Shown: positions 50,301-57,044 of the stretch, piece by piece
How positions within the stretch are numbered: position 1 is the first letter of the stretch
Layout: every line of letters starts with the position of its first letter
DNA from: Eremophila alpestris peregrina
Taxonomy: Eukaryota; Chordata; Aves; Passeriformes; Alaudidae
Reading direction: 5' to 3'
NCBI GenBank assembly: GCA_009792885.1
Contig: WMCF01000007.1
Span: 7,033,267-7,097,266, forward strand
Length of the DNA stretch: 64,000 nt
Translations under genes and position numbers: made by a program
The notes under the pieces: generated by a model
Database searches by the model: none
What the model was told of the DNA's origin: nothing
What the model saw: only the letters and a program-made list of their open reading frames with translations

Positions 50301-52740
50301 CAGTAATGATTTATACTTTGAAGAAATATAGAAAGCAGCACTGAAGGTTAAAGAGTCAATATTTTGTAGACTTTATAGGCTGTGTAAATACATACCTGGC
50401 TACTGTCCATCGCTTGTTCTCCCCTTCCATCTTCTTGAGCAGACACTTGACAATTTTGCAAGAAATCCTTGCTTAGAGCAGCTCCAAACAACTCTTTACA
50501 TTGCGCTGATACCCCACTTTCCTTTTTTTGGGAACCTGAGGCAGGATCTTTGCTTTTGTTAGTGTTAATCTGCAGTGACAGGAAGTTGAACGGTTTTTTG
50601 TTCTCATTAAGTTGACGTTTGTTATTAGCAGCCGTTGCCCTGCCTTGAGAATCACTTCCAATGCTTCTCTATATACAGACAAAAGAAAGAACAATTGATT
50701 TATTTTTTCATCCAGTATCTTCTCAACACTGCTTAGTTTCCCTGCTTGTTTTACTATTTCTACAGTATTATGAGACTGATTTTAAAGTTACCTAATCAGT
50801 CACCAATGGGCCAAAAGTTAGCTGAAGACAGTGCTAATGATTTTTTGCCATAAAGTTTTCAGAAAGCAAATCCATGCTCCCAGAACAATGAGAAGCAAAA
50901 ACGTTCTGTAGTTTCTAAGAATTTAGTTCCTACTTTTTGCTGTGACCTCAACCTTTACTGTAGCAAAAGGCATTCTACTTCTCCAGGTATATTTGAGAAA
51001 AGAACAATAGTAAATGAGCAACATATTCTTGTCCAGAATATAATACCTCAGAACTTCAGCTTTTCTTTAAAATCTTCTGAATAGCAGTGTGTTGCCCTAA
51101 CATACATTTGAGGAGGAAGTTATGCCCAGCCCTTAAACTGTAAGTCAACACAATGAATTGCACTGGAAAGAATCTTCACAACCAAAGACGTTAGCAACAA
51201 ACTTTGGTAAAGAGGAACTAGTCTCTGTTCTGAAATTGGTAACACAAATTTATGCCTTGTTCCAAAAGAATTAATCCCTCATACTCTTCCTTAGTTTTGG
51301 ACAAGGGAAGGACAAATGCACTGTATTTCCAAAAGAGGAATTATGGCTCAAGAATTTGTGCCATAAAATTCTCTGCTCTACTGAGGAGCAGTTTTTAATG
51401 ATACATCTCTGCTTAATCCACAAGGCTAACAATGTTCAGAATCACAAACTGGCAGTTCAAGAACAGACTTTCAAAATAAGGTAACAGCTATTTTCAAGTA
51501 GTACAAAAGTATGATGAGTAAGAAACACTGCTCCAAGGACACAGGAATTTGTTCATGGCTGAGGGCAAGAAAGTGAAGACAGCTAGTACACAGAGGAAAG
51601 CCATGGTCTTGAACTTTTGCTTATTTTCTGAAGTTCAAAACTAAGAGTTTTGATTTCATTGTCATGATGCCTTTAAGGTATTTTTTAACCTTGATCACTA
51701 ATGAAAGGATTCTTTACTCATCTGTCACTTTATTAACAGATAACTGAATAGATTTTGGAGTCACATTTCTAGTGGGAGCTAGTATTCACACAAACCTGAT
51801 CCAGGTCACTGAAGTTTATTCTTTGTTTAAGCCTTTCTAGTTCAGCCTGCTCTGGAACAGACATCTGAGTCATGTATCGAGCATGAGGAAAGCTATGAGA
51901 AGTTCTGGTCTTCCGTCGTTCCATTCCAGGTGAGGATTCTGGAGATATGTCATTAGTAAGTCTTGTTTCACCTTCCCCACTAAGCTTTTTCTTGTTTTTT
52001 TCTGAAGATCTGTTTGCTTTCTTCTGTTGACCTCCCCAGTCCTTAAGGGGAAGGAGAGAGAACAAAAAATCGTATTTGTTATCCACACAGACAAAAAACA
52101 AATGTTTGCATTCTGTGAGAGAGTTTATTTCCATTTCAGAAGCAAAGATAGTGCATATTTCATTGTAGCTTGCTAAGTTTTCCAGAGCAAATGTCACTTT
52201 GCAAAATAAAATTTGCTCCACTGCAAAATTAAAAATAGGTTGTCAGGAAATTTTAAATCCATTTGATCCTAAATGCATTTAATTAATTTCAAATTAAGCT
52301 CAAGATGTATTTTTCTTCTTTGCTGGGGACTCTTTCATTTTCAGGAGTTCAGAACTTTTTAAATGATGGCTTTCACTTTCATGTCACCTACAATGCATTT
52401 GTGTCTAGCTACTTTATTTACCCAAAACCCTTGCCATAAATACCTCTACAGACCTCACAATCTCTGAATTACATCCACTGCTTGCTTACATCTACCTCAG
52501 GTTTTCCAGATAAAGCTGTACTGGATGCAAAGCCCTGCATGACGAGGCTTAGGGATTTGCACTGTTACCTGCCACTAACAGAATCTAGCTGCTAACTCTC
52601 ATGTACAGCATCAAATGGCACCAGAAGGAACAGAGTAATTTTACCGTGTTGTTCAGGCGGTCATCAAGGCTCTCATTGCTCCAGCTCGGCAAATCCTGGT
52701 CATTCATGCCTTCTTCAAAGGGACTGCCTCCTGTTGCCAT
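17316..52740 (-). CDS. PCM1: Pericentriolar material 1 protein (PCM1), complete, 38 coding exons, 2055 aa
   Basis: PCM1 is the scaffold of centriolar satellites, the granules that carry centrosomal and ciliary proteins along microtubules; it is needed for centrosome assembly and cilium formation. The start ATG is at 52740 and the TAA at 17316-17318. Thirty-eight exons joined at GT-AG sites give 6168 bases with consistent phases, so 2055 aa; human PCM1 is 2024. The N-terminus MATGGSPFEEGMNDQDLP matches the human start. The N-terminal two thirds is a series of coiled coils (about 210-360, 430-465, 535-560, 690-720, 770-900, 1020-1110) separated by Ser- and acid-rich linkers. The conserved C-terminal PCM1 domain lies around 1400-1700, and an FVKV autophagy-interaction (LIR) motif at about 1991-1994. 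Two extra in-frame cassette exons (63 and 19 codons) would lengthen some isoforms. Transcription starts in the CpG island at 55.9-57.1 kb. No frameshift or premature stop was seen, so the gene appears functional. Confidence 0.98.
18476..18599 (-). CDS. PCM1: PCM1 exon 38 (residues about 2007-2047)
   Basis: Acceptor TTATAAAG, donor G|GTAATT. Encodes ADIMKKMETEAQTKS through LKEPG. The C-terminal tail varies more between species than the domain before it, but ILKEPE is recognisable. Confidence 0.93.
18718..18810 (-). CDS. PCM1: PCM1 exon 37 with LIR motif (1976-2006)
   Basis: Encodes EPGSGNVSQKSDEDD, then FVKVEDLPLKLAVYSE. In human PCM1 the DFVKV segment is reported as an LC3-interacting region that binds GABARAP; the core F..V and the preceding acidic residues are kept here. 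Acceptor TTATTTGCAG, donor GAG|GTATTT. Confidence 0.95.
19010..19260 (-). CDS. PCM1: PCM1 exon 36 (1892-1975)
   Basis: Long Ser/Thr/Glu-rich exon ending in SSMAGSPDTESPVLVNEY, which matches human closely. The first half is fast-evolving. Unusual donor TAT|GTGTGT; phase 0 into exon 37. Confidence 0.93.
20217..20292 (-). CDS. PCM1: PCM1 exon 35 (1867-1891)
   Basis: Small exon encoding ILNQELSKAKSSEILSSEQE and a few more residues. Acceptor CCCCAATAG, donor G|GTAAGC. Its sequence differs from human at this point; assignment rests on splice sites and phase. Confidence 0.85.
21141..21286 (-). CDS. PCM1: PCM1 exon 34, acidic segment
   Basis: Encodes SLSKAETQALTNYGSGEDEN, then a Glu-rich run and EGPVDVQTSLQ, nearly identical to human. 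Acceptor ACCTTTAG, donor CAG|GTACCA. Confidence 0.96.
21956..22094 (-). CDS. PCM1: PCM1 exon 33
   Basis: Encodes DKDETETAKQEPDSEVCAGK and VRSDASDQEEDEESESG, an acidic linker with a candidate casein kinase 2 cluster (SDQEEDEES). Acceptor TTTTCCTAG; donor ATAA|GTAAGG, phase 1. Confidence 0.95.
23308..23367 (-). CDS. PCM1: PCM1 exon 32, 20 codons
   Basis: Encodes AKKSLQVDVCSSVEDVDEDK. Acceptor TTTCTTCTAG, donor AAA|GTATGT. At 60 bases it could be skipped without shifting the frame. Human has a different sequence here apart from the acidic end. Confidence 0.9.
23645..23735 (+). mobile_element. CR1 LINE 3'-end fragment in a PCM1 intron
   Basis: The block GGGTTGAAACTAGATGATTT followed by AAGGTCCTTTCCAACTCAAA and TTCATGATTCT is the CR1 3' terminus, oriented + (antisense to PCM1). 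Only the last ~90 bases are recognisable. Confidence 0.8.
24362..24400. repeat. Imperfect inverted repeat, 13-bp stem with one bulge
   Basis: CATGACCTGGTTTA pairs with TAAACAGGTCATG across a T/G-rich 12-base loop, with one bulged G. It is followed by a 13-base A run and lies in the intron between PCM1 exons 31 and 32. Confidence 0.75.
25028..25225 (-). CDS. PCM1: PCM1 exon 31 (1686-1751)
   Basis: One of the most conserved exons: DSLAKFAGRKLKDCGEDLLV, then ISEVLFNELAFFKLMQDLDN and KQRCKRKIE. It belongs to the conserved C-terminal PCM1 region. Acceptor CACAG, donor GAG|GTTTGT. Confidence 0.97.
25762..25896 (-). CDS. PCM1: PCM1 exon 30 (1641-1685)
   Basis: Encodes EHMDEVCSSQLLTAVRRMVL, TLTQQNDESKEFVKFFHKQL and GSILQ, almost as in human. 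Phase 0 at both ends (135 bases). Acceptor CTTGTATAG, donor CAG|GTTAGT. Confidence 0.97.
26898..27031 (-). CDS. PCM1: PCM1 exon 29
   Basis: Variable first half, then the conserved VPCPRIDTQQLDRQIKAIMK and EVIPFLK. The acceptor AAAACAAG follows an A-rich tract rather than a good pyrimidine tract; donor AAG|GTAAGG. Confidence 0.95.
27272..27409 (-). CDS. PCM1: PCM1 exon 28
   Basis: Encodes NTVIHLDKALSWMREYERMK, then a variable Ser/Gly/Glu segment ending TAKLE. Acceptor CTAAATATAG, donor G|GTATGC, phase 1 at both ends. Confidence 0.95.
27705..27825 (-). CDS. PCM1: PCM1 exon 27
   Basis: Encodes ETFGKKFSTEACEDCEQ and SSNFEPFATDDLG. Acceptor TATTTTTTAG, donor G|GTGAGA. Confidence 0.95.
28404..28532 (-). 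CDS. PCM1: PCM1 exon 26
   Basis: Encodes DIVTRHLSEKNEKG and WMASNSELTPSESLASTDD. Acceptor ATCTCTTCCAG, donor GAT|GTAAGT, 129 bases, phase 0. Confidence 0.96.
28613..28785 (-). CDS. PCM1: PCM1 exon 25, core of the C-terminal domain
   Basis: Encodes ETGSDLSMFEALRDTIYSEV, ATLISQNESRPHFLIELFHE and LQLLNTDYLRQRALYALQ, essentially identical to human and the most diagnostic PCM1 block in the window. Acceptor TTTCTGCAG, donor CAG|GTATGC. Confidence 0.98.
29959..30015 (-). CDS. PCM1: Probable PCM1 cassette exon between exons 24 and 25 (19 codons)
   Basis: 57 bases with an excellent acceptor (CCCCACTTTCCTACAG) and a good donor (CCAG|GTAATG). Exon 24 ends in phase 1 and exon 25 starts in phase 1. Inserted there, the exon reads without a stop as AHARRILQQSNRNACIEAP and leads straight into ETGSD. 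It adds an Arg/Gln-rich helix-like segment just before the C-terminal domain. The main 2055-aa count excludes it. Transcripts would decide. Confidence 0.7.
30780..30938 (-). CDS. PCM1: PCM1 exon 24
   Basis: Encodes GYESASASSVCEPCKNN, then VFSKRNQEQLEKIIKYSRST. Acceptor CCATTAG, donor G|GTACTG, phase 1. Confidence 0.94.
31456..31814 (-). CDS. PCM1: PCM1 exon 23, largest coding exon
   Basis: 359 bases encoding RRREFDEESLESFSSMPDP, VTKTFRSRKASAQASLASKD and the basic KTPKSKNKRKSSSQLKGRIK, a nuclear-localisation-like Lys/Arg cluster, probably a phosphorylated linker. Acceptor TTTCCTGACAG, donor G|GTAGGT. Confidence 0.96.
32466..32649 (-). CDS. PCM1: PCM1 exon 22
   Basis: Encodes INCNPVFPSGFGDFPHNSSP, a Gln-rich SSEQQEQQHPLDHN and KTEYMAFPKPFESSSS. 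Acceptor ACTTTGTAG, donor AG|GTATTT. Confidence 0.96.
33784..33974 (-). CDS. PCM1: PCM1 exon 21
   Basis: Finishes the coiled coil with LKQMLSDLMQQQEQQCQEK, then a proline-rich APPPPSPVFCPFNFPPQPVN and GFTNFNSFAPG. Acceptor ATTTTGAAG, donor G|GTGAGT. Confidence 0.96.
34852..34997 (-). CDS. PCM1: PCM1 exon 20
   Basis: Encodes TLSCLLQTLLTGPYSMMPNN, IHLIMHQLNQCYTQLTWQQN and NVQR, strongly conserved helical segments. Acceptor TTTTTTCCACAG, donor AAAG|GTTTGT. Confidence 0.97.
35119..35341 (-). CDS. PCM1: PCM1 exon 19, coiled coil
   Basis: Encodes WKNCRPLSADGNYRPVSKAR, then ENFRWMSELSYVEEKEQWQE and QINQLKKQHEFSVSICQTLM. Acceptor TCCTGAGCCAG, donor CAG|GTAGAT, ends in phase 0. Confidence 0.97.
36257..36454 (-). 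CDS. PCM1: PCM1 exon 18, acidic linker
   Basis: Encodes TMATWGGSTQCALEEENGDE, the Glu-rich QAEEEEEDASSLND and PENAYFVKGNKDR. Acceptor TTCACTAG, donor AG|GTTAGT, phase 2 at both ends. Confidence 0.96.
36580..37205 (+). mobile_element. CR1 LINE, 3' part, in the intron between PCM1 exons 17 and 18
   Basis: About 625 bases matching the end of CR1 ORF2 and the 3' UTR: ATGGCCAAGAAGGCCAATAG, GTGTCCAGTTCTGGGCCCCT, GAGAAGGGCAACAAGGCTGG, AGCTGGGGTTGTTTAGCCTG and the terminal TTCAAGGTCTTTTCCAACCC. ORF2 encodes a reverse transcriptase/endonuclease; only its C-terminal coding end is left, broken by stops, so the copy is dead. Oriented antisense to PCM1. Confidence 0.93.
37563..37753 (-). CDS. PCM1: PCM1 exon 17, coiled coil with tandem acceptor
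   Basis: Encodes LWSEMRRHEILREELRQRRK, QLEALMAEDQRRRELAETIS and CTPQQSRTE. The acceptor reads CAAGCAG|TTATGG, a NAGNAG-type tandem site; use of the upstream AG would insert one Gln. Donor AAAG|GTAAGA. Confidence 0.97.
38184..38318 (-). CDS. PCM1: PCM1 exon 16
   Basis: Encodes LSTGLGNCTASRQTSQATLT, MNECNTAGKPLFECNES and VAVGNE, a variable Ser/Thr linker between coiled coils. 135 bases, phase 0. Acceptor TTTCTCTTTCAG, donor GAG|GTATTT. Confidence 0.95.
39006..39135 (-). CDS. PCM1: PCM1 exon 15, Gln/Glu-rich coiled coil
   Basis: Encodes EKFYEAKLQQQQRELKQLQE and ERRKLIEIQEKIQVLQKACP. Acceptor TTCACACAG, donor CAA|GTAGGT, phase 0. Confidence 0.97.
39217..39368 (-). CDS. PCM1: PCM1 exon 14
   Basis: Encodes DDDPEPQGAITNASNMGDLL, EMEETKQQPNNVRASSNKL and LNEKA. 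Acceptor CATCCTTTTAG, donor CAAG|GTGAGC, phase 2. Confidence 0.96.
40934..41148 (-). CDS. PCM1: PCM1 exon 13
   Basis: Encodes an acidic block (GEDDEVEEDRGSED), MSTHRSSLGDVAGDAEF and the coiled coil EQKINRLIAAKQKLRQLQNL. Acceptor TTGTTTGCAG, donor CAG|GTATGT. Confidence 0.97.
41359..41516 (-). CDS. PCM1: PCM1 exon 12
   Basis: Encodes NPQGISSWSEINSNSNVQCG, an Asn-rich NTDCEINNRSAANIR and LKMSSAL. Acceptor TTTTACCCTAG, donor G|GTATGT. Confidence 0.96.
42261..42437 (-). CDS. PCM1: PCM1 exon 11
   Basis: Encodes the coiled coil KLNEVRKRLNELRELVHYYE and QTSDMMTDAVNENTKEEEET, then acidic SESDSEHEDPQPVTNI. Acceptor TTCCTCCTCAG, donor AG|GTTGTT. Confidence 0.97.
42745..42943 (-). CDS. PCM1: PCM1 exon 10
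   Basis: Encodes FFPASGSPQRSIDQRSTTSA, VVNGESNSLASAPYPPD and NLNPTEKL. The FFPASG start is absent from my recollection of human PCM1, which has SSSSPQRS here. Acceptor TTTCTATAG, donor CA|GTAAAA. Confidence 0.95.
44179..44395 (-). CDS. PCM1: PCM1 exon 9
   Basis: Encodes TQSVPDNRRQAESLSLTREI and the coiled coil FNKMRMLQGKKQKMDKLLGE followed by LHTLRDQHLNNSS. Acceptor CTCTTTTTAG, donor CCT|GTAAGT. Confidence 0.97.
44822..44931 (-). CDS. PCM1: PCM1 exon 8
   Basis: Encodes VTETTGSVSGVSLTSELNEE and LNDLIQRFHNQLHDSQ. Acceptor CATATGCCCAG, donor CAG|GTCAGT. Confidence 0.97.
45922..46099 (-). CDS. PCM1: PCM1 exon 7, Gln-rich coiled coil
   Basis: Encodes ARDPQQEAKEELENLKKQHD, LLKRMLQQQEQLKALQGRQA and ALLALQHKAEQAIAVLDDS. 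Acceptor CTCTTGCAG, donor TCTG|GTATGT. Joins in frame either to exon 6 or to the cassette exon at 48.0-48.2 kb. Confidence 0.98.
48007..48195 (-). CDS. PCM1: Probable PCM1 cassette exon between exons 6 and 7 (63 codons)
   Basis: 189 bases between acceptor CTATTCAATATAG and donor CAAAG|GTACAC, phase 0 on both sides. It fits exactly between exon 6 (...SDTT) and exon 7 (ARDP...). It is open throughout and encodes EVSFSLSCRPRIEDKLGNSA, SREQVTDIDVTPSPKGKSER and AALNDREIWPCGINSQD among others: a hydrophilic segment with a proline-directed site (TPSPKGK). An alternative acceptor 14 bases further in (TTTTAG, exon start 48181) would break the frame. Not counted in the 2055-aa form. The match of boundaries, phase and open frame is strong, but usage needs RNA evidence. 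Confidence 0.72.
48869..48908. repeat. Near-perfect hairpin, 17-bp arms, 6-base loop
   Basis: TGAATTTAGTGCTGAGA and its exact complement TCTCAGCACTAAATTCA flank the loop TGTTTC, inside the PCM1 intron between exon 6 and the 63-codon cassette exon. A perfect stem this long is very unlikely by chance in 64 kb. It is shorter than a normal microRNA precursor. Confidence 0.85.
49410..49526 (-). CDS. PCM1: PCM1 exon 6
   Basis: Encodes ARENEEDDVRTVDSAVGSGS and VGESTSLNIDVQSEASDTT, matching human closely. 117 bases, phase 0. Acceptor AATATTGCAG, donor ACG|GTAAGC. Confidence 0.97.
49702..49872 (-). CDS. PCM1: PCM1 exon 5, first coiled coil
   Basis: Encodes IVSRLVQIRDYIAKASSMRD, DLVEKNERSANVERLSHLID and DLKEQEKSYLKFLQKML. 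171 bases, phase 0. Acceptor TCTTTGCAG, donor CTT|GTAAGT. Confidence 0.98.
50396..50668 (-). CDS. PCM1: PCM1 exon 4
   Basis: Encodes RSIGSDSQGRATAANNKRQL, ENKKPFNFLSLQINTNKSKD, then CKELFGAALSKDFLQNCQVS and MDSSQ. 273 bases, phase 0. Acceptor TGTCTGTATATAG, donor CAG|GTATGT. Confidence 0.97.
51796..52041 (-). CDS. PCM1: PCM1 exon 3
   Basis: Encodes DWGGQQKKANRSSEKNKKKL, LTNDISPESSPGMERRKTRT and QMSVPEQAELERLKQRINFS followed by DLDQ. Includes SP/TP-type phosphorylation candidates. Acceptor CCCCTTAAG, donor CAG|GTTTGT. Confidence 0.97.
52645..52740 (-). CDS. PCM1: PCM1 exon 2 with start codon
   Basis: ATG at 52738-52740 opens MATGGSPFEEGMNDQDLPSW and SNESLDDRLNNT, aligned residue for residue with the human start. 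The 5' UTR part of the exon begins at 52763 (acceptor TTCTTATAG) or at 52776 (CTTTCAG). Donor ACG|GTAAAA, phase 0. Confidence 0.97.
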
Positions 52741-52776
52741 GACAAGTGATCAGTAAAAGGAATCTATAAGAAGGAG

Positions 52777-55700
52777 CTGAAAGAAATGTGCTGTATTAAA
52801 ATCAGTTTACATAGAATATTTTAAAGATTCATGACCTGAGAAGACAACTACATATTCATCATAAGATGCAAACACAAAGCTGTTTAGGAAGCTAAACTCC
52901 ATATTTACTACCCTGTGTTACTAAAAATGTATCAATGAGAAGAACACAGAAAGAGGCATTAAAAAGTAAAGAAATAGTAGTTGTGGGTTTGGTACTTTTA
53001 ACCTCTGATCTATGAAAGAAAGTTTTTAATTTTTGAGGGTTTCAATTGTCCTCACTTTAAAACAACTATACAGCACTGAGAAAGGCTGCTTTGTAATTCA
53101 TAAAGCCTACACTTTCAGGCCCAGGGTGATGTCTGTTCCATACAATAAGTAACTTTGTATGTCAAATTTTCGCATTCATTTTAATACTGAGATGCTGACA
53201 ACAGAGTACTGAATGACACACTTGAAAAAATACAAGGAAAACAGACGTCAGTAAAATGATTTTTACTTTCATAACCACACATTAAGCTATTTAAGCAGTC
53301 AATGACCTGCCACTTAAATTAGTTTCTACCAAAACCAAATAATGTGGGTTTCATAGAGCTTTGCTGCTCTCCATCAGTGTCACTCAATGCAGTATAAAGC
53401 AACTTAAATGTTCGAACTTTTCATTTTCACTTCTTGTTTTGACATTAAAAAAAAAAAATATTGTTCAAGTATTCCTTTATGAGAGCAAAATTAGATTAGC
53501 CTATTCTGAAAGGTGAAGAATATGTGTATATATATATATGTAGAGTATATGTATTTGCTAAGTGCTGCTGGCACAATTCCACTTCAGAAAGCTACAAACT
53601 TTACCTATGAAGAACTGTAACAGATGCAGAAGAAAAGCACTCTGTACAGAGATTAACTTTTTCCAGCTCGTTTCCACCACTATGTTAGGACATAATCCTA
53701 AACTTAACTGAAAAAAAATTATAGAAGTAGATAGGAACCACTTTCTCAATATTTACTGCAATTGTCTACAACTAATTTTCACAGAATGCAGGTGAAGAAA
53801 TCACCCAAACCCAAAGATTAGGAAGTATCTAAGAAGTTTGTTGGTTTTTTTTGAAGTATCAGTTCCAGAAAGGAAAACATTAATCTTGAACTAAGTTTAA
53901 AAGCTGTGCTAGTACACCTATCTTGCTTAGGTACAGGATTCAATCAAAATCACACAGTACAGCCCTTGCAGCAGGCACACTTGCACAAAGCAATATTCCT
54001 ATGCAAACACAGCCTGTTACTAAATGATAAAGGAAATGGGATGTACCAGACATGCTCCCCACACCATAACCACATCCAGTGTGCCAGCCTAGGTCACAGT
54101 AATGCAGTCAGGACTCATTCCACTTCTCCATCTCACAACCATGATCAAAACACAGGCAGAACAGGTGTAAGTGCCTGCTGCTTTGGGAACTTGGCTCTAC
54201 TGTCCCTGCACAAGAACTCATACTCCCTTCTTCATCCCAACAGAACTGCCCACAAGGCCATGCAACCAGAGCGTACCACCTATGAACTAGATGGCCAACA
54301 AATAATACCAGCACTAAAAACCCCAGACACATTTAGAACTGGATAAACTTCCTGATGTGCCTAACCTTATGACTATACAAAACCTCTATGTTCCTTCTGT
54401 GCAACTTTCAGGTAATCTGTCTGATTGAGTTAGAACATTAGAACACAATGTCCTTTCACATTTTGGTTTTTTTTCATGTAGAAACACAAGCATCCTATAA
54501 AAAGTTCACAGGGAAATTCATGATAAAATTTGCAAGTGTTCAAAGCAGATGTATAGTTGTCAGTTTTATAACAGCCATGATTTTAAAAAACTTTCTTCAG
54601 TTACAGATAAACTGTTCATCTTTGTAGATGCCAAGACCCAACATTTGAACAGACACTGTGTCCTGACCTATGTCACTGAGCATAATGAGGAAGATTAGAG
54701 GCCATCTGAGTTTACAGCTCTATTCTGTAAGCTGTTTCCTCATCATGTTATATAATTCTACTAAAACCATCACAAAAGTAGTTTTTCCCCACCTTCCACT
54801 GTAAAAAGAAGTAGCATGATTAATCTTTACATAATACAACTACTCACATTTTTTTCTTTTAAAACTTTCACAAAACCTGTTCTCAACTATCTTTGCTGTA
54901 GGAGACTCTCATTACCCCTGAAGTAAATTCACTGCCCCAGATGGAATATTCTGAATAACAGGACTCTCAGACAAGAAGACCAGGTATACACCAACATGCC
55001 CTGATAAACACAGCTCAAAAATAACATTTTTCATTATTTCAAGCAAGCACATTTTAAAGTTCTAACAGAACTGTGCCCTTTCCAAAAAGAAAGTTTCAAA
55101 ACATTCCTATTACAGTCTTTGATACCAGCAAATGAACTATAATCAAGCAAGTTTAAAATCAGAGAGCTCTGATGGTATTTTAGCTCTTTAACTCAGCTGA
55201 AAAACACAAAGAGGTTCAGCTAGGTTTTTTCTTCTTTCACATGAAGCTGTGCTTTCCACCTCCACATACACACTTGGATAACATAAATTTTTTTCTTTGT
55301 TTTTATTTTACCAGCTATTTCTACAAAAAATCCTCTTCTAAAGCTTTGCTACCTTCCCATTATCTGCCTGCCTATCTATCTGCAGCAACGCATTGTCAAT
55401 TTTAGGTTCTTGCAAGTCATAGGTTCTGTATAGAAGCTTTTGAGCATGTGCCTACTGCCTTACAACGTTTACCAGGGTTTTGAGAAAAAAGACTTTCAAG
55501 TATACTTTCTACAGAAATACTAACTTCAGAAAACATGTAGAATTATAGGCGAAACATGTAAGATTAGAGTCAAAACATATTCTGCACACCTAACAGCAAT
55601 ATGTGGATTGCACAGAAACACTACTTGACATGCATGCGAAACAAAGGTATGTACTTCAAAAGGCTTTTTTCCTCAAGATGCTCTTGAGAATTTTTTCAAA

Positions 55701-56556
55701 TAGCATTCATGAAAATGCAAGAGCTCTCTAGAGCACCGAATGCTGCAAAGAGAAAACTTTTGACAATTAAAAGAATTAAACGGAAAACAGAAAGTCGCAA
55801 AAAGTCATCATAGCACTATAAAGGCTGAAAATGAGGACAAACATTTCTGTTTAAGACCGCTCCTCACTGGGCATTAACTCCTTAAAAGCAAACCATCCGG
55901 TATCATCACACAGGAGCGGTCAACAGAGCAAATCCTCTCCTGCCGCACCGGACAGCGCTCACACCGCACACTCACACACCCTGGCAGGGGCCGTGTGCCC
56001 GGCACTTCCAGCTTCCAGCGCCGGGGCCTTCCCCGCTCCCGCAGGCTCTGCCGTCCCGACCTGTCCCGATATTACGGCGGGCGCCGAGCCCAGGCCCGGC
56101 GGGTCTCGTCGCCGCCAACGGGGCCGGCGGAGCGAGCGAGGGCCCGGAGCTCTGCCGGCCGCACCGCTCGCTGCCTGAGGGCGGCCGAGGCGCTCCAGGC
56201 CCGGGGGCGTCGGGCAGAGATCCCGCTCCTTGCCGGCGCCAAACCCCGGGCGCCGCGCGGTGCGTGGGTAGGCGGGCTCTGCTCAAGGCGCCTCCAGTGC
56301 CGCGAACGCGGCGGCGTCTCCTTGGAGAGCGGATAACGCGCCCTGCCCTGTGCGAGGGGCGCGGCCCGCACAGCCCGCCGCTACTGCACGGTTTCCCCGC
56401 CGCCCCAGACCTGCCTCCGAGCCCGCTGCCGGCTCCTCGCCCCCACCCTCGCGGGCCGCCGCCCTGCCCCACCGCACCAGCGCGGCCCCGCCGCCACCAG
56501 GGGAAAGGGACGGGGAAGGGGCAGCGCGCCGCGCGGGGCAGGAGAGGGCGGCTCAC
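52777..56556 (-). other. PCM1: PCM1 intron 1, no other feature
   Basis: About 3.8 kb between the CpG-island first exon and the start-codon exon. It contains a short TA repeat near 53.53 kb and chance open frames on both strands. No repeat family or exon is recognised. Confidence 0.6.
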
Positions 56557-56765
56557 CCCGCGCCGGAGGGGAGGTCACCCGGCCTGGCTCCTCCTCCACC
56601 GCCGGCTGCCACTCGCGGAGCCCGGGCTGCCCGGACGAACGTTTCGCCTTCGGGCAGCGGAGGAGCGGCGCGGCCTCGCTTCGCCCGACGCGGCGGGATG
56701 GGGCTGGCGGAGGCGCTCACGGCGCTCCTGCCTCAGCCACCGCCGCCATCTTGACCGCCACTCCG
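56557..56765 (-). other. PCM1: PCM1 5' untranslated exon 1 (start approximate)
   Basis: A donor CGGG|GTGAGC at 56556 on the minus strand ends a GC-rich exon that begins near the YY1 site. It has a 10-codon upstream frame (ATG at 56749, stop at 56717; MAAVAEAGAP) starting within the YY1 motif itself. An alternative first exon could end at 56839 with donor CCAG|GTAACG. The transcription start is inferred from the usual YY1 position just downstream of initiation. Confidence 0.5.
56742..56753 (-). promoter_or_regulatory. YY1 binding site
   Basis: CAAGATGGCGGC on the minus strand is the classic YY1 core. In human promoters this motif usually lies just downstream of the start site in sense orientation, which fits PCM1 transcription to the left. 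Confidence 0.65.
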
Positions 56766-56802
56766 CCGGGGGCGCGGGGGGCGGTCCCTGGCGGAGGGAT
56801 CC

Positions 56803-56826
56803 AGACAGACAGACAGACAGACAGAC
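56803..56826. repeat. (AGAC)6 microsatellite in the promoter
   Basis: Six perfect AGAC units between the YY1 site and the possible alternative first-exon donor. Likely length-polymorphic. Confidence 0.9.
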
Positions 56827-56964
56827 ACTCGCCGTTACCTGGTAACCTCCGACCGCCCCGGCCCTTCCGCACTGCGCGCGCCCCGCCCGAGCCGGACCGC
56901 GGGGTATCCGAGGATCCCCCGCGCAGCCGCCGGGGCGGTCGGGAGAAGAGCGGTGGGCGAAAAA

Positions 56965-56990
56965 ACTCCAACTCCCAGCGTGCATTGCGC
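56965..56990 (+). promoter_or_regulatory. ZNF143/THAP11-type site, + orientation
   Basis: CAACTCCCAGCGTGCATTGC closely follows the ZNF143 (SBS) consensus, in which TCCCAG is followed by GC and TGCG. Typical of housekeeping promoters. Confidence 0.6.
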
Positions 56991-57020
56991 GGGGGCGCGG
57001 CGCCCCCAGGGCCGGCGGCG

Positions 57021-57044
57021 GTGCCTCCTGGGAGTGGTAGTTTT
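57021..57044 (-). promoter_or_regulatory. Second ZNF143-type site, - orientation
   Basis: ACTACCACTCCCAGGAGGC on the minus strand has the extended ACTAC...TCCCAG form. It lies about 50 bases from the first site and points the opposite way. Confidence 0.6.

Noticed and set aside
53906..54346. 146-codon + strand frame within PCM1 intron 1
   Set aside because: No recognisable domain, no splice or poly(A) context, antisense in an intron; length is compatible with chance.
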